A stretch of DNA of 64,000 nt from Paraburkholderia tropica (GTDB lineage: Bacteria; Pseudomonadota; Gammaproteobacteria; Burkholderiales; Burkholderiaceae), in assembly GCF_900109265.1 (NCBI RefSeq), contig NZ_FNZM01000008.1:124001-188000 (forward strand), given 5' to 3'. Below, one piece after another: positions 46,355 to 56,967 of this stretch; the stretch's first letter is position 1; the number at the start of each line of letters is the position of its first letter. The notes beneath the pieces were generated by a model, which saw nothing but the letters and a program-made list of their open reading frames with translations, searched no databases and had not been told where the DNA came from. The translations under genes and the position numbers were made by a program.

Positions 46355-46648
46355 TCAGATAAGCGGCGGCAGCGGCGGTTCCGCCACCACGGCAGGCGTT
46401 TCACGCGCGGTGCGCAGTTCACGCTTGAGGCGGCCGTTCTCCATGCGCAGCCGGAAAATCGCGGGCAGCGCGGACAGCAGGCCGGCCAGCAGACCGACGA
46501 CGAAAAACGCGAGGCCGATCAGAATGAGCGGAGCCTGCCACGAATATCCGGCAAGAAAGTTCAGCGTCGCGGTTTGCGTGTTGGCGAGTGCGAGCACGAG
46601 CAGCAGCACGAACACCAGCACACGGATCACCCAGGCGATCAATCTCAT
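46355..46648 (-). CDS. lapA: lipopolysaccharide assembly protein LapA (DUF1049)
   Basis: 97 residues from the ATG at 46648. Two membrane helices (LIAWVIRVLVFVLLLVLALANT and APLILIGLAFFVVGLLAGLLSALPAIFRLR) and a short basic/coiled C-terminus. Partner of LapB at the inner membrane. Confidence 0.92.
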   Translation of the reverse strand: MRLIAWVIRVLVFVLLLVLALANTQTATLNFLAGYSWQAPLILIGLAFFVVGLLAGLLSALPAIFRLRMENGRLKRELRTARETPAVVAEPPLPPLI

Positions 46649-46990
46649 GAAGGATTCTCTTGGCAGTTGAACAAACCCCGGCGCCGCACGTATGTCGCCA
46701 TGCATGCCGCAACGCGTGTTGCGCCGCAGCAGCGGCGCCGCCGAAGTGTCCCGTATTGTAATGGAAGGCCTCGCGCCCGCGCAGGTGGCGCGCGAACGCG
46801 CGGCGGCGCCAAAACCGCGCAGGAACATCCGCACGCCACACACGCCGAGCGCCCCACGACGACGCCCACACGAAACGAACAGGCGAAAAAAAAGCGCCGG
46901 GCTATTAGCCCCGGCGCTTCCCGGTCCTTGCGTTCTGGCCATCTGGCATTGATTGCCGACAACCGCAAACACGGCAATAACTTGCAGCGC
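46649..46990 (-). terminator. gap between ihfB and lapA with terminator hairpin
   Basis: 342 bp without a gene. It contains a hairpin at about 46892-46919 (AAGCGCCGG / CCGGCGCTT, inner GCT/AGC). On the minus strand TTTTTTTT follows (46886-46893), so it ends the ihfB transcript and makes lapAB start from a new promoter in the remaining ~240 bp. Confidence 0.75.
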
Positions 46991-47314
46991 TTACAGATCG
47001 TCGTCCGGCTCGTCCGCTTTCAGCGGCTCGCCCGAGCGACGGTCCACACGCTCGCGCAGCTCCTTGCCCGGCTTGAAGTGCGGCACGAACTTCTCGGGCA
47101 CCAGCACTTTCTCACCCGACTTCGGGTTGCGTCCGACGCGCGACGGCCGGCGGTTCAGGCCAAAGCTGCCGAAGCCTCGAATTTCGATGCGATGGCCCTT
47201 GGCGAGCGCCTCGGACATCGCATCGAGCATCGTTTTGACCGCGAAATCCGCATCCTTGAGGACGAGTTGCGGAAATCGCGTAGCCAGCTGCGCGACCAAT
47301 TCAGATTTGGTCAT
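46991..47314 (-). CDS. ihfB: integration host factor beta subunit
   Basis: 107 residues. The DNA-bending HU/IHF fold is shown by [58 protein letters not shown] with the intercalating Pro, and [14 protein letters not shown] commonly bends DNA between enhancer and sigma-54 promoters, which is relevant to 3390-3496. Adjacent to rpsA, a conserved pairing. Confidence 0.97.
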   Translation of the reverse strand: MTKSELVAQLATRFPQLVLKDADFAVKTMLDAMSEALAKGHRIEIRGFGSFGLNRRPSRVGRNPKSGEKVLVPEKFVPHFKPGKELRERVDRRSGEPLKADEPDDDL

Positions 47315-47339
47315 ACTTCAGCTTGCCCCCGTTTGAGGC

Positions 47340-49052
47340 TTACTGGTTCTGGCCGTCGAGCTTGGCCTTCAGCAGCGCGCCGAGGTTGGTCGTGCCGGTA
47401 GCAGCCGCACCCGTGTCCGACGACATGCTGCGCAGGGCTTCCTGCGTCTCAGCCGAATCCTTGGCCTTGATCGACAGGTTGATGCCACGCGACTTGCGAT
47501 CGATGTTGATGATCATCGCGTTGACCTTGTCGCCTTCCTTCAGCACGTTGCGAGCATCTTCCACGCGGTCTTGCGCGATTTCCGAAGCACGCAGGTAGCC
47601 TTCGACGTCAGCGTTCAGGGTGATAACTGCACCCTTTGCGTCGACCGACTTGACCACGCCGTCAACCGTCGAGCCCTTGTCGTTGACAGCAACGAAGTTG
47701 CTGAACGGGTCGCCTTCGAGCTGCTTGATGCCGAGCGAGATGCGTTCCTTCTCGACGTCGATGCCCAGAACCACGGCTTCGACTTCGTCGCCCTTCTTGT
47801 ACTTGCGGACGGCTTCTTCGCCAGCTTCCGACCACGACAGGTCCGAAAGGTGAACCAGACCGTCGATGCCGCCGGGCAGACCGATGAACACGCCGAAGTC
47901 GGTGATCGACTTGATCGCGCCCTGGAGCTTGTCGCCCTTCTTGAAGTTGCGGCTGAAGTCATCCCACGGGTTCGGCTTGCACTGCTTCATGCCGAGCGAG
48001 ATGCGGCGGCGGTCTTCGTCGATCTCGAGGACCATGACTTCGACTTCGTCGCCCAGCTGGACAACCTTCGACGGAGCAACGTTCTTGTTGGTCCAGTCCA
48101 TTTCCGACACGTGAACCAGGCCTTCGATGCCCGATTCGACTTCGACGAATGCGCCGTAGTCGGTGATGTTCGTGACCTTACCGAACAGGCGCGTGCCCGA
48201 CGGGTAACGGCGCGAGATGCCTTCCCACGGATCGTCGCCCAGTTGCTTGATACCGAGCGAAACGCGGTTCTTTTCCTGGTCGAACTTGAGGATCTTGGCG
48301 GTGACTTCCTGGCCAACCGACAGGACTTCCGACGGGTGACGCACGCGACGCCATGCGATGTCGGTGATGTGCAGCAGGCCGTCGATGCCGCCGAGGTCCA
48401 CGAACGCGCCGTAGTCGGTGATGTTCTTGACCACGCCGTTGACGATCGCGCCTTCCTTCAGCGTTTCGAGCAGCTTTGCGCGCTCTTCGCCTTGCGTGGC
48501 TTCGATCACTGCGCGGCGCGACAGCACGACGTTGTTACGCTTGCGGTCGAGCTTGATGACACGGAATTCGAGCGTCTTGCCTTCGTACGGCGTCGTGTCC
48601 TTGACCGGACGCGTGTCAACCAGCGAACCCGGCAGGAACGCGCGGATGCCGTTGACCATGACGGTCATGCCGCCCTTGACCTTGCCCGTGATCGTGCCGG
48701 TCACGAGTTCGTTGTTGTCGAGAGCCTTTTCCAGCGACAGCCACGAAGCGAGACGCTTCGCCTTGTCGCGCGACAGGATCGTGTCGCCGTAGCCGTTTTC
48801 CAGCGCGTCGATCGCGACGGAAACGAAATCGCCCGCCTGCACTTCCACTTCACCCGCGTCGTTCAGGAATTCTTCGAGCGGAATATAGGCTTCGGACTTG
48901 AGACCAGCATTGACGACCACGAAGTTGTGGTCGACGCGCACGACTTCGGCGGAAATCACTTCGCCGGCGCGCATGTCCTGGCGGGTCAGCGACTCTTCGA
49001 ACAGAGCCGCAAAAGATTCGGTATTCGGGGTGGAGGTTTGCAGGTCGGACAT
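47340..49052 (-). CDS. rpsA: 30S ribosomal protein S1
   Basis: 570 residues from the ATG at 49052 ([21 protein letters not shown]); an in-frame ATG six codons earlier (49070) also exists and neither has a strong ribosome-binding site, as is usual for rpsA. Six S1/OB-fold RNA-binding repeats are visible. Each contains a [18 protein letters not shown] or [22 protein letters not shown] stretch. Codon use is less extreme in GC than in the neighbours, as expected of a highly expressed gene. Confidence 0.98.
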   Translation of the reverse strand: MSDLQTSTPNTESFAALFEESLTRQDMRAGEVISAEVVRVDHNFVVVNAGLKSEAYIPLEEFLNDAGEVEVQAGDFVSVAIDALENGYGDTILSRDKAKRLASWLSLEKALDNNELVTGTITGKVKGGMTVMVNGIRAFLPGSLVDTRPVKDTTPYEGKTLEFRVIKLDRKRNNVVLSRRAVIEATQGEERAKLLETLKEGAIVNGVVKNITDYGAFVDLGGIDGLLHITDIAWRRVRHPSEVLSVGQEVTAKILKFDQEKNRVSLGIKQLGDDPWEGISRRYPSGTRLFGKVTNITDYGAFVEVESGIEGLVHVSEMDWTNKNVAPSKVVQLGDEVEVMVLEIDEDRRRISLGMKQCKPNPWDDFSRNFKKGDKLQGAIKSITDFGVFIGLPGGIDGLVHLSDLSWSEAGEEAVRKYKKGDEVEAVVLGIDVEKERISLGIKQLEGDPFSNFVAVNDKGSTVDGVVKSVDAKGAVITLNADVEGYLRASEIAQDRVEDARNVLKEGDKVNAMIINIDRKSRGINLSIKAKDSAETQEALRSMSSDTGAAATGTTNLGALLKAKLDGQNQ

Positions 49053-49180
49053 AAAAATCTGGATTTGCATGGTTTCTGCTGCGCTTCCAGCCTGTTCCAG
49101 GCCGGTTGGGCGTTGAGGCCGGAGCGCTTACGCTCGTGGCACGGATGCAAAAGCCATACGGGGTTAAAGGGTTAAGACAC

Positions 49181-49200
49181 GCCCTGCTTCCCAGCAGGGC
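49181..49200 (-). other. hairpin in the rpsA 5' leader
   Basis: Perfect eight-base stem GCCCTGCT / AGCAGGGC with a four-base loop, about 130 bp before rpsA and after cmk. No T-run. S1 represses its own translation through leader structure in other bacteria, so this is a candidate for such an element, or simply an mRNA processing site between cmk and rpsA. Confidence 0.45.
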
Positions 49201-49235
49201 ACCACTACATTTACTGCAACTGCTGTACTGCGTTC

Positions 49236-49967
49236 TTACTGCGATTTGCCGTGCGCGTCCTGCCGCACTGAGCGCAGCTCACTCCGCAGTTCGCTGGCTT
49301 GCTGATACCACTGCACGACCTGTTCGACCGCCTGGTCGATGGTCAGCGCCGAGGTGTCCAGCAGCTTCGCATCCGCCGCAGGCTTGAGCGGCGCGGCCGC
49401 GCGGTTACTGTCGCGCGCGTCGCGCTCACGCAAATCCCGGAGCAAGTCATCCATATTAGCAGAAAATCCCTTCTGGATCAATTGCTTATACCGGCGAGCC
49501 GCGCGGGCCTCCGCACTGGCCGTCAGGAACACCTTCAAACCGGCATCCGGGAAGATCACGGTGCCCATGTCGCGGCCGTCGGCCACGAGCCCGGGCAGCT
49601 TGCGGAAGGCCCGCTGACGGGCCACCAGCGCGGTGCGCACGGACGGATGCGCGGCGATCATCGAGGCGCGGTTGCCCACTTCCTCGGCGCGGATATCGTT
49701 CGACACGTCCACGCCGTCGAGCTGGGCCATGCCCTCGCGGAACGTGATGTGGAGGTCGTCGATCAGCTTCGCCAGGCCGTCGGCATCATCGGCGGCGATC
49801 GTGTAGCGCATGCTGGCGAGCGCCGCCAGGCGATACAGCGCACCGCTGTCCAGCAGGTGAAAGCCGAGGTGCGCGGCGACCAGCGTGGCCACCGTGCCTT
49901 TGCCGGAAGCGGTCGGGCCATCGATCGCGATGACGGGCGTCGGATAAAAGGGACGGGTCGATTTCAT
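49236..49967 (-). CDS. cmk: cytidylate kinase
   Basis: 243 residues. Phosphorylates CMP and dCMP. P-loop [53 protein letters not shown] (NMP binding and lid). Conserved position between aroA and rpsA. Confidence 0.96.
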   Translation of the reverse strand: MKSTRPFYPTPVIAIDGPTASGKGTVATLVAAHLGFHLLDSGALYRLAALASMRYTIAADDADGLAKLIDDLHITFREGMAQLDGVDVSNDIRAEEVGNRASMIAAHPSVRTALVARQRAFRKLPGLVADGRDMGTVIFPDAGLKVFLTASAEARAARRYKQLIQKGFSANMDDLLRDLRERDARDSNRAAAPLKPAADAKLLDTSALTIDQAVEQVVQWYQQASELRSELRSVRQDAHGKSQ

Positions 49968-49998
49968 TCGGCAACGAGACTCGGCGACTTAAAAAGAT

Positions 49999-51303
49999 TC
50001 AAGGTTGGGCGAGCGCGAGGAAGCGCTCGAAATAATCGGGGAACGTCTTGGCGACGCACTTCGGGTCGTTGATGCGCACCGGCACGCCGCCGAGGCTCAC
50101 GAGCGAGAAGCACATGGCCATGCGGTGATCGTCATAGGTGTCGATCGCCGCGTTGGGCGTAAGTTTCGCGGGCGGACGCACGATCAGGTAATCAGGCCCC
50201 TCCTCCACGTCGGCGCCCACCTTGCGCAGCTCCGTGGCCATCGCGGCGATGCGGTCGGTTTCCTTCACGCGCCAGCTCGCGATGTTGCGCAGCGTGGTCG
50301 CGCCGTCGGCGAACAGCGCGGCGACGGCGATCGTCATGGCCGCGTCGGGAATCAGGTTGAAGTCCATGTCGATGGGGTCGAGCTTGCCGTGATCGTTGCC
50401 GATCCCGCGCACCTCGATCCAGTCGTCGGCGACCGTGACGTTCGCGCCCATGCGCATGAGCGCCGCCGCGAACTCGACGTCGCCCTGAATGCTCGCGCGT
50501 CCCACGCCTTCCACGCGCAGCGGGCCGCCGCCAATGGCGCCCGCGGCGAGGAAATACGACGCCGACGAGGCGTCGCCTTCCACCATGATCTTGCCCGGCG
50601 ACTGATAACGCACGCCCGCCGGCACTTCGAAGCGATGCCAGCCGTGGCGCACGACCTTCACGCCGAAGCGCTCCATCAGCTTGATCGTGATCTCGATATA
50701 GGGCTTGGAAATCAGCTCGCCATCCACTTCGACGATGGTCACGCCGTCCTTGGCGCGCACGAGCGGCAGCGTCATCAGCAGCGCGGTGAGGAACTGGCTC
50801 GACACGTCGCCGCGCACCTTGATCGGCGCCGTGACGTCGATCTGCGCCGGACGGATGCGCAGCGGCGGATAACCCTCGTTCTCCTCGTAGTCGATCTTCG
50901 CGCCGATCTGGCGCAGGCCGTCGACCAGATCGCCGATCGGGCGCTCGTGCATGCGCGGCACGCCGTGGATGCGGTAGTCGCCGCCGTTGACCGCGAGCGC
51001 CGCCGTGAGCGGACGCACCGCCGTGCCCGCGTTGCCGAGGAAAAGGTCCGCGCGCACCGCCGTAAACGCGCCGCGCGTGCCTTGCACGACGCAAGTGTCG
51101 TCTTCGCGCTTGAGCTTCACGCCGAGCTTTTCGAGCGCGTCGAGCATCACGCGCGTGTCGTCGGAATCGAGCAGATTCGTGATCGTGGTTTCGCCTTCGG
51201 CGAGCGCCGCGAGCAGCAGCACGCGGTTCGAGATGCTCTTCGAGCCGGGCAGACGGATCGTGCCGGACGCACGGGTGAACGGTCCGAGATCGAGGTGTTC
51301 CAT
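49999..51303 (-). CDS. aroA: 3-phosphoshikimate 1-carboxyvinyltransferase (EPSP synthase)
   Basis: 434 residues from the ATG at 51303 (AGGA seven bases upstream). Signatures [41 protein letters not shown] and [27 protein letters not shown]. Sixth step of the shikimate pathway. The aroA reading frame stays open upstream through an octanucleotide repeat into tyrA, but homologues start at this Met. Confidence 0.97.
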   Translation of the reverse strand: MEHLDLGPFTRASGTIRLPGSKSISNRVLLLAALAEGETTITNLLDSDDTRVMLDALEKLGVKLKREDDTCVVQGTRGAFTAVRADLFLGNAGTAVRPLTAALAVNGGDYRIHGVPRMHERPIGDLVDGLRQIGAKIDYEENEGYPPLRIRPAQIDVTAPIKVRGDVSSQFLTALLMTLPLVRAKDGVTIVEVDGELISKPYIEITIKLMERFGVKVVRHGWHRFEVPAGVRYQSPGKIMVEGDASSASYFLAAGAIGGGPLRVEGVGRASIQGDVEFAAALMRMGANVTVADDWIEVRGIGNDHGKLDPIDMDFNLIPDAAMTIAVAALFADGATTLRNIASWRVKETDRIAAMATELRKVGADVEEGPDYLIVRPPAKLTPNAAIDTYDDHRMAMCFSLVSLGGVPVRINDPKCVAKTFPDYFERFLALAQP

Positions 51304-51389
51304 GACGTGTCCTGATGGTGCGGCGTGACGCGGGACTGCGCCGCGCCGCATGGCTGATGCTTGACTACTGTTCGCTATCTTTGTCGCTT

Positions 51390-51477
51390 GCTTTGCCGCT
51401 TTGTCGCTTTGCCGCTTTGCCGCTTTGCCGCTTTGCCGCTTTGCCGCTTTGTCGCTTTGCCGCTTTGTCGCTTTGCT
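51390..51477. repeat. octanucleotide tandem repeat GCTTTGYC, about 11 copies
   Basis: Ten complete eight-base units (GCTTTGCC, with GCTTTGTC variants at units 2, 8 and 10) from 51390 to 51469 plus a degenerate eleventh. They lie in the 193-bp gap between tyrA and aroA. The tract is a simple sequence repeat likely to vary in copy number by slipped replication. Confidence 0.92.
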
Positions 51478-51496
51478 TGCCGCTTGCTTCGTCGCT

Positions 51497-52444
51497 TTAC
51501 TTCGCGCCGTCCGCTTCGGGCGTCGCCTGCGCCAGCTTCTTGCCGCCGCGCTCCTGCCACGCCTCGCGCGCCGCGCGCGAGCGCGCAAACACGGTTTCGA
51601 GCGCCGCGCCGTCGCCGGCGTCGATGGCTACGCGCAGCTTCGCCAGCACTTCAGTGTAGGCGTCCAGCTCGGCGAGCAGCGCCGTGCGGTTCGCGAGACA
51701 CACGTCGCGCCACATTTCGGGACTCGACGCGGCGATGCGCGTGAAGTCGCGGAAACCGCCCGCCGCGAACGAGAATTTCAGCTCGGCGTCGGGCGTATCG
51801 AGAATCTGGTCGACGAGCGCGAACGACAGCACATGCGGCAGATGGCTCACCGACGCGAACACGCGATCGTGCTGCGCAGCGCTCATCTGGCCGATCACGG
51901 CGCCGGTCGCGCGCCACATCGCGGCGATGCGCTCCACCGCTTCCGGCGTATTTTCCGGCAGCGGACACAGCACGACGTTGCGGCCCACGTAGAGGTCGGG
52001 CAGCGCCGCCTCGACGCCGCTCGACTCGCGGCCCGCGATCGGATGGCCCGGCACGAACTGGCCGATGCGTTCGCCGAGCGCGGCGCGCGCGGCAGCGATC
52101 ACGTCGCTCTTGGTGCTGCCCGCATCGGTAATCAGCGTGTGCGGCTGCAGATGCGGCGCGATGCGTTCGAGCAGCGCCTGGGTCTGCGCGACAGGCGCGG
52201 CGATCAACACGATGTCGGCGCCGTCGAGCGCGGCGGCGAGCGCCGCTTCGTCGTCGAGCGTCGCGGCCGCGTCGATCACGCCCAGTTCGAGCGCGCGCGC
52301 GACCGAATGCGCACGACGGCCCACGCCGATCACCTGCCCGCACTGACCTTGCACGGCGCCGCGTTCGCGCAGCCCGCGCGCCAGCGAGCCGCCGATCAGG
52401 CCGACACCGAAAATCACCAGTTTGCTAAAGGGAAACGCGCTCAC
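51497..52444 (-). CDS. tyrA: prephenate dehydrogenase
   Basis: 315 residues with a GTG start at 52444. NAD-binding [17 protein letters not shown]; catalytic-region segments [32 protein letters not shown] and [21 protein letters not shown]. Makes 4-hydroxyphenylpyruvate for tyrosine. Here it is separate from aroA, whereas pseudomonads fuse the two. Confidence 0.95.
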   Translation of the reverse strand: MSAFPFSKLVIFGVGLIGGSLARGLRERGAVQGQCGQVIGVGRRAHSVARALELGVIDAAATLDDEAALAAALDGADIVLIAAPVAQTQALLERIAPHLQPHTLITDAGSTKSDVIAAARAALGERIGQFVPGHPIAGRESSGVEAALPDLYVGRNVVLCPLPENTPEAVERIAAMWRATGAVIGQMSAAQHDRVFASVSHLPHVLSFALVDQILDTPDAELKFSFAAGGFRDFTRIAASSPEMWRDVCLANRTALLAELDAYTEVLAKLRVAIDAGDGAALETVFARSRAAREAWQERGGKKLAQATPEADGAK

Positions 52445-52475
52445 GCCATCACCGGATCGAGAAAAAGTGGCGTGC

Positions 52476-53588
52476 TCATGCCGGGGCCAGACTGCGTTCG
52501 AGCGCCGCGAGGAACGCGGCGTTTTCGTCGGCGAGGCCGATCGTCACGCGCAGCCATTGCGGCAGACCGTAGCCGCCGACCGGACGCACGATCACACCCT
52601 GCTTGAGCAAGCCGAGATTGACGCGCTCGCCCGCCTGATCGTCCTGACCGACGCGCACGAGCACGAAGTTGCCGTCCGACGGCACGTAGTCGAGGCCCAT
52701 GCGCTCGAAGGCCGCCGTGAGCGTGCGATAGCCCTCGGCGTTGAGCGCGGCACTCTGTTCGAGAAATGCCGTGTCGCCGAGCGCCGCGACCGCCGCGGCC
52801 TGCGCGAGCGTGTTCACGTTGAACGGCTGGCGCAGACGGTTCAGCAGATCGGTCAGCGCCGGCTGCGCGATCGCGAAACCGATGCGCAGGCCCGCGAGCC
52901 CGTAAGCCTTCGAGAACGTGCGCGACACCACGAGGTTCGGATAGCGGCGCACCCACGCGATCGAGTCGTAGCGCTTGTCCGCCGCCAGATATTCCGTGTA
53001 GGCCTCGTCGAGCACCACGACGACCTCGCGTGGCACCCTGGCGATGAACGCTTCGAGCGTAGCGCCGTCGATGTACGTGCCGGTCGGATTGTTCGGATTG
53101 GCGACGAAGATCAGGCGCGTGTCGTCGGCGATGGCCGCGAGCATCGCGTCGAGATCGTGGCCATACTGCACGGCCGGCGTCACCACGTGACGCGCGCCGA
53201 GCCCTTGCGTCGCGAGCGCGTAGACCGCGAACGAATACTGCGAATAGACGATCGACTGACCGCGTTCCACGCACGCGTGCGCGGCGATTTCAAGAATATC
53301 GTTGCTGCCGTTGCCGAGCGTGATCCACTCGGCCGGCACGTCGTAACGCGCCGCGAGCGCGGCTTTCAGCTCGAACGCGTTCGAGTCCGGATAACGGCCG
53401 AGTTCGGCCGCCGCCTGCGCGATCGCACGCTGCGCCGACGCGGGCATGCCGAGCGGGTTCTCGTTCGACGCCAGCTTGACGATGCGCGCCTCGTCGAGTC
53501 CGAACTCGCGCGCGACTTCGGAAATCGGCTTGCCGGCGACATACGGCGCGATCGCGCGCACATAGGAAGGGCCGAATGGCTGGGTCAT
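52476..53588 (-). CDS. hisC: histidinol-phosphate aminotransferase, aromatic supraoperon copy
   Basis: 370 residues from the ATG at 53588 with GGAGAG upstream. Type I/II PLP aminotransferase: KLASNENPLGMPASAQ, VANPNNPTGTY, DEAYTEYL and the Schiff-base Lys in SRTFSKAYGLAGLRIGF. In this operon it probably also transaminates phenylpyruvate and prephenate (the HisHb type). A second hisC is expected in the histidine operon elsewhere. Confidence 0.93.
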   Translation of the reverse strand: MTQPFGPSYVRAIAPYVAGKPISEVAREFGLDEARIVKLASNENPLGMPASAQRAIAQAAAELGRYPDSNAFELKAALAARYDVPAEWITLGNGSNDILEIAAHACVERGQSIVYSQYSFAVYALATQGLGARHVVTPAVQYGHDLDAMLAAIADDTRLIFVANPNNPTGTYIDGATLEAFIARVPREVVVVLDEAYTEYLAADKRYDSIAWVRRYPNLVVSRTFSKAYGLAGLRIGFAIAQPALTDLLNRLRQPFNVNTLAQAAAVAALGDTAFLEQSAALNAEGYRTLTAAFERMGLDYVPSDGNFVLVRVGQDDQAGERVNLGLLKQGVIVRPVGGYGLPQWLRVTIGLADENAAFLAALERSLAPA

Positions 53589-53697
53589 GCGTGTCTCTCC
53601 AGGGCCGCTCGCGTGCGGCGGCGCGGCATCATCGACGTGACATCGACTTGAATCAGCGAAGGCGCGCCTGCGCGCGCCGCACGAACGCTCGGCGCAC

Positions 53698-54780
53698 TCA
53701 GCGCGAGCGCGGATACGAACCGAGAATCTTGAGGAACGCCGCCTTCTTGCCGAGCTCGTCGAGCGCGGCCGCCACGGCGGGTTCGTCGCGATGGCCTTCG
53801 AAGTCGATGTAGAAGTAGTACTCCCACGTGCCGACACGCGCCGGACGCGACTCGAAACGCGTCATCGAAACGCCGTGGCGCGCGAGCGGTTCGAGCAGCT
53901 TGTAGACCGCGCCCGGCTCGTTCTTCACCGAGACGATCATCGACGTCTGGTCGTGGCCCGACACGCCCGCCGGCTGCTTGCCGATCGTCACGAAACGCGT
54001 GCGGTTGTGCGGGTCGTCCTGAATCAGCGCGTTGGCAATCAGCAGGCCGTAATGCGTGGCGGCACGCTCGCCCGCGATCGCCGCGACGGTCGGATCTTCC
54101 GCCGCGAGACGCGCGGCTTCCGCGTTGCTCGACACGGCCTGACGCTCCAGATGCGGCGCGTTCGCCGTCAGCCAGTGCTGACACTGCGCGAGCGCCTGCG
54201 GATGCGCGCACACGCGCGTCACGCCCGCGAGCTTGCCGCTTTGCGTCATCAGGTTGTGCTGGATCGGCAGCGCGATTTCGCCGCCGATCGAGAGCTGCGT
54301 CTGCAGGAACAGGTCGAGCGTGCGCGACACCGCGCCCTCGGTCGAATTCTCGACCGGCACGACGCCGAATTCGGCGCTGCCCGCCTCGACCGCGCGGAAC
54401 ACCTCGTCGATCGACGGGCACGGCAGACCTTCGATCGACTGACCGAAGTAACCGTAGACCGCCTGTTCGCTATACGTGCCGACCGGCCCGAGATAGGCCA
54501 CCGAAATGGTCTTTTCGAGCGAGCGGCTCGCGGCCATGATCTCGCGCCAGATGGCGCTGATGTGCTCGTTGCCGAGCGGACCCGCGCTCAGGTTCTGCAG
54601 GCGTTCGATCACCTGCAGCTCGCGCTCCGGACGGAACACGGGCGCGTTGAAATGCTTCTTCACCTCGCCGACTTCGAGCGCGACGGCTGCGCGCTGGTTC
54701 AGGAGGGAGATGAGCTGCGCGTCGAGAGCGTCGATACGCTCTCGCAGCGGCTTGAGTTGGGAATTGAGTTCGTCGTCCAT
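53698..54780 (-). CDS. pheA: bifunctional chorismate mutase/prephenate dehydratase
   Basis: 360 residues from the ATG at 54780. N-terminal AroQ chorismate mutase (LRERIDALDAQLISLLNQRAAVALEVGEVK), central dehydratase (VAYLGPVGTYSEQA, FGVVPVENSTEGAV, TRFVTIGKQ) and C-terminal ACT domain with ESRPARVGTWEYYFYID for phenylalanine feedback. Typical fused P-protein of proteobacteria. Confidence 0.97.
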   Translation of the reverse strand: MDDELNSQLKPLRERIDALDAQLISLLNQRAAVALEVGEVKKHFNAPVFRPERELQVIERLQNLSAGPLGNEHISAIWREIMAASRSLEKTISVAYLGPVGTYSEQAVYGYFGQSIEGLPCPSIDEVFRAVEAGSAEFGVVPVENSTEGAVSRTLDLFLQTQLSIGGEIALPIQHNLMTQSGKLAGVTRVCAHPQALAQCQHWLTANAPHLERQAVSSNAEAARLAAEDPTVAAIAGERAATHYGLLIANALIQDDPHNRTRFVTIGKQPAGVSGHDQTSMIVSVKNEPGAVYKLLEPLARHGVSMTRFESRPARVGTWEYYFYIDFEGHRDEPAVAAALDELGKKAAFLKILGSYPRSR

Positions 54781-54853
54781 GCGTGAAACCGGCAATCTGA
54801 AAGGAGGCGCGCGGCGTGAGCTGCGCGCGCGGCAGGCGCCGCCCGACGCGAGG

Positions 54854-55933
54854 TCAGGCTTTTGCCTCGAATTCCTTCATGTACTCGACCAGTGCTTGCA
54901 CTGCTTCGAGCGGCACCGCGTTGTAAATCGACGCCCGCATGCCGCCGACGGACTTGTGGCCCTTCAGCTGCACCAGCCCGCGCGCCTTCGCGCCGGCCAG
55001 GAAATCATCGTTACGTGTTTCGTCGGCGAGGAAGAACGGTACGTTCATCCGCGAGCGCGCGCGGCGCTCCACCTTGTTGATGTAGAAGCTGCTCGAATCG
55101 ATCGTGTCGTAGAGCAGCTGGGCCTTCTCGATATTGCGCGCTTCGATGGCTTCGAGGCCACCCTGGCGCTTCAACCACTTGAACACGAGCCCCGCGATGT
55201 AGATCGCGTAAGTGGGCGGCGTGTTGAACATCGAATTGTTGGCGGCGACGGTCTTCCATTCGAACGCCGACGGGCAGATCGGCATCGCGCGGTCGAGCAG
55301 ATCCTCGCGCACGATCACGACGGTGACGCCCGCCATGCCGATGTTCTTCTGCGCGCCGCCGTAGAGCACGCCGTATTTGGCGATGTCCATCGGGCGCGAC
55401 AGGATGTGCGAGGACGCGTCCGCCACGAGCGGGATGTCGCCCAGATCGGGAATCTCGAAGGTCTCGACGCCGTCGATCGTCTCGTTCGTGCACAGATGCA
55501 CGTAAGCGGGATCGTCGGAAAGCTGCCACTCGCTCTTTTGCGGCGCATGCGTGAAACCGGCCTCGGTGCGGCCCGTGGCGGCGATGTGCGACGCGCCGTA
55601 CTTGAGCGCTTCCTTCTGCGACTTCTGCGACCACGACCCCGTGATGACGAAGTCCGCGCGCGGCTTCGAGCCGAACAGGTTCAGCGGCACGATGGCGTTT
55701 TCGCCGATGCCGCCGCCTTGCAGAAAGAGGATCTGGTGGCTCGCGGGAACCTGCATCAGTTCACGCAGATCGAGCAGCGCTTCGCTGTGGATCTGCATGA
55801 ATTCCGGCCCGCGATGGCTCATTTCCATCACGCCCATGCCGCTGCCATGCCAGTCGAGCATTTCGTCGGCGGCCTGGCGGAGCACCTCTTCCGGCAAGGC
55901 TGCCGGTCCGGCGGAGAAGTTGAAGACGCGCAT
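54854..55933 (-). CDS. serC: phosphoserine aminotransferase
   Basis: 359 residues from the ATG at 55933 ([18 protein letters not shown]). Class V PLP aminotransferase with the Schiff-base Lys in [14 protein letters not shown] and the C-terminal [22 protein letters not shown]. Acts in serine and pyridoxal-phosphate synthesis. First gene of the serC-pheA-hisC-tyrA-aroA-cmk-rpsA supraoperon. Confidence 0.97.
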   Translation of the reverse strand: MRVFNFSAGPAALPEEVLRQAADEMLDWHGSGMGVMEMSHRGPEFMQIHSEALLDLRELMQVPASHQILFLQGGGIGENAIVPLNLFGSKPRADFVITGSWSQKSQKEALKYGASHIAATGRTEAGFTHAPQKSEWQLSDDPAYVHLCTNETIDGVETFEIPDLGDIPLVADASSHILSRPMDIAKYGVLYGGAQKNIGMAGVTVVIVREDLLDRAMPICPSAFEWKTVAANNSMFNTPPTYAIYIAGLVFKWLKRQGGLEAIEARNIEKAQLLYDTIDSSSFYINKVERRARSRMNVPFFLADETRNDDFLAGAKARGLVQLKGHKSVGGMRASIYNAVPLEAVQALVEYMKEFEAKA

Positions 55934-55987
55934 CGTAAGGAGATCCCGAGGCAGGCGCGGCGGCTGAGGACGCCGGGATGCGCCAGA

Positions 55988-56027
55988 AAAAGAAAAGGCC
56001 GTTTGCGCTGCTATCGCGCAAACGGCC
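55988..56027 (-). terminator. terminator of the DUF2059 gene
   Basis: Perfect twelve-base arms GGCCGTTTGCGC / GCGCAAACGGCC with a seven-base loop. On the minus strand it is followed by TTTTCTTTTT. It separates the DUF2059 gene from serC. Confidence 0.9.
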
Positions 56028-56130
56028 ATTATCGCATTGTCGCCGGGAACCCGCCAACGCAGGCTCGCCGGGGACCGCGACGCATCGCGCCCGATCGCGC
56101 CCCAAACAGAGGCGCGGCGGGGATGCTGAC

Positions 56131-56736
56131 TTACTTAGCCGGCTTGACCGACGCGACTTCCTTGTCGGCCTGGTCACGCGTTGCCTTGATCGACTGCGGC
56201 ATGTACTTCTGCATCAGACCGTTGACGACGTCGCGGCCAACCTGGTCTTGAACCTGGATGAACTTGCGGCCGGTCGGGCTGCGGTAGAACGAGGTCAGGT
56301 CCTTGATTTCCGACGTGCTGTAGTACTTTGCGTAAGCTTCGTACTGAGCTTGCATCGCGTCCTGCTTGAACGAGTCGGTCGCGAAGACCTGACCTGCCGA
56401 GTCAACCAGCTTCGGCACGGCGTTCTTTTGCAGCGACGGGACGGAAGCCTGCTTCTGCTTGTCCGTCATCGTCTTGTTTTCCGACAGCGCGTCCGACAGG
56501 ATTGCCGGGACGAGTTGCTTGGCTTGCATCTGTGCGCTGTTGCCGATCGCGCCGACGAGCTTCTGTGCGTCGATTGCGTCGAGCAGGTCCTTGATCGCGG
56601 CTTGCTTCGCCGGATCGATCGGTGCTGCGGCAGCGGCCGGTGCCTGTTCGGGCGCCTGGTTCTGGAGCGCCTGAGCCATGGCAAACGTCGGCACGAGAGC
56701 GGCCAGCAACAAAACCTGCTTGAATCGTTTTTGCAT
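56131..56736 (-). CDS. DUF2059 secreted protein
   Basis: 201 residues. Two adjacent ATGs exist; the second (56736) has GGAG at proper spacing. Signal peptide ends near TFAMAQA (~21), then a Gln/Ala-rich linker and the DUF2059 helical domain ([33 protein letters not shown] ... [29 protein letters not shown]). Periplasmic and of unknown function. Its own terminator follows. Confidence 0.88.
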   Translation of the reverse strand: MQKRFKQVLLLAALVPTFAMAQALQNQAPEQAPAAAAAPIDPAKQAAIKDLLDAIDAQKLVGAIGNSAQMQAKQLVPAILSDALSENKTMTDKQKQASVPSLQKNAVPKLVDSAGQVFATDSFKQDAMQAQYEAYAKYYSTSEIKDLTSFYRSPTGRKFIQVQDQVGRDVVNGLMQKYMPQSIKATRDQADKEVASVKPAK

Positions 56737-56967
56737 CATTACTCCCTCAGAGAAATTAATCGAACTGCCAGCCGCGCGGATCGCGGGGCGCGCCTTTCGC
56801 GCCCGCCGCTCAATCCACCCGGCGTCATTCAGCACCATCATTCAGTACCGTGGCCGCCCATCTTCGCCGTCCGGCGCCCGCGCGATTTTATACGCGAGCG
56901 CACCGGCTGGGACGCTGGACACGAAGCGGCCCGCTCACGCGGGCCGTCCTGTACTACGGGCTCAGCC

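Noticed and set aside
51390..51477. Tandem repeat considered as a CRISPR array
   Set aside because: The unit is eight bases with no spacers and no cas genes. It is a simple sequence repeat.
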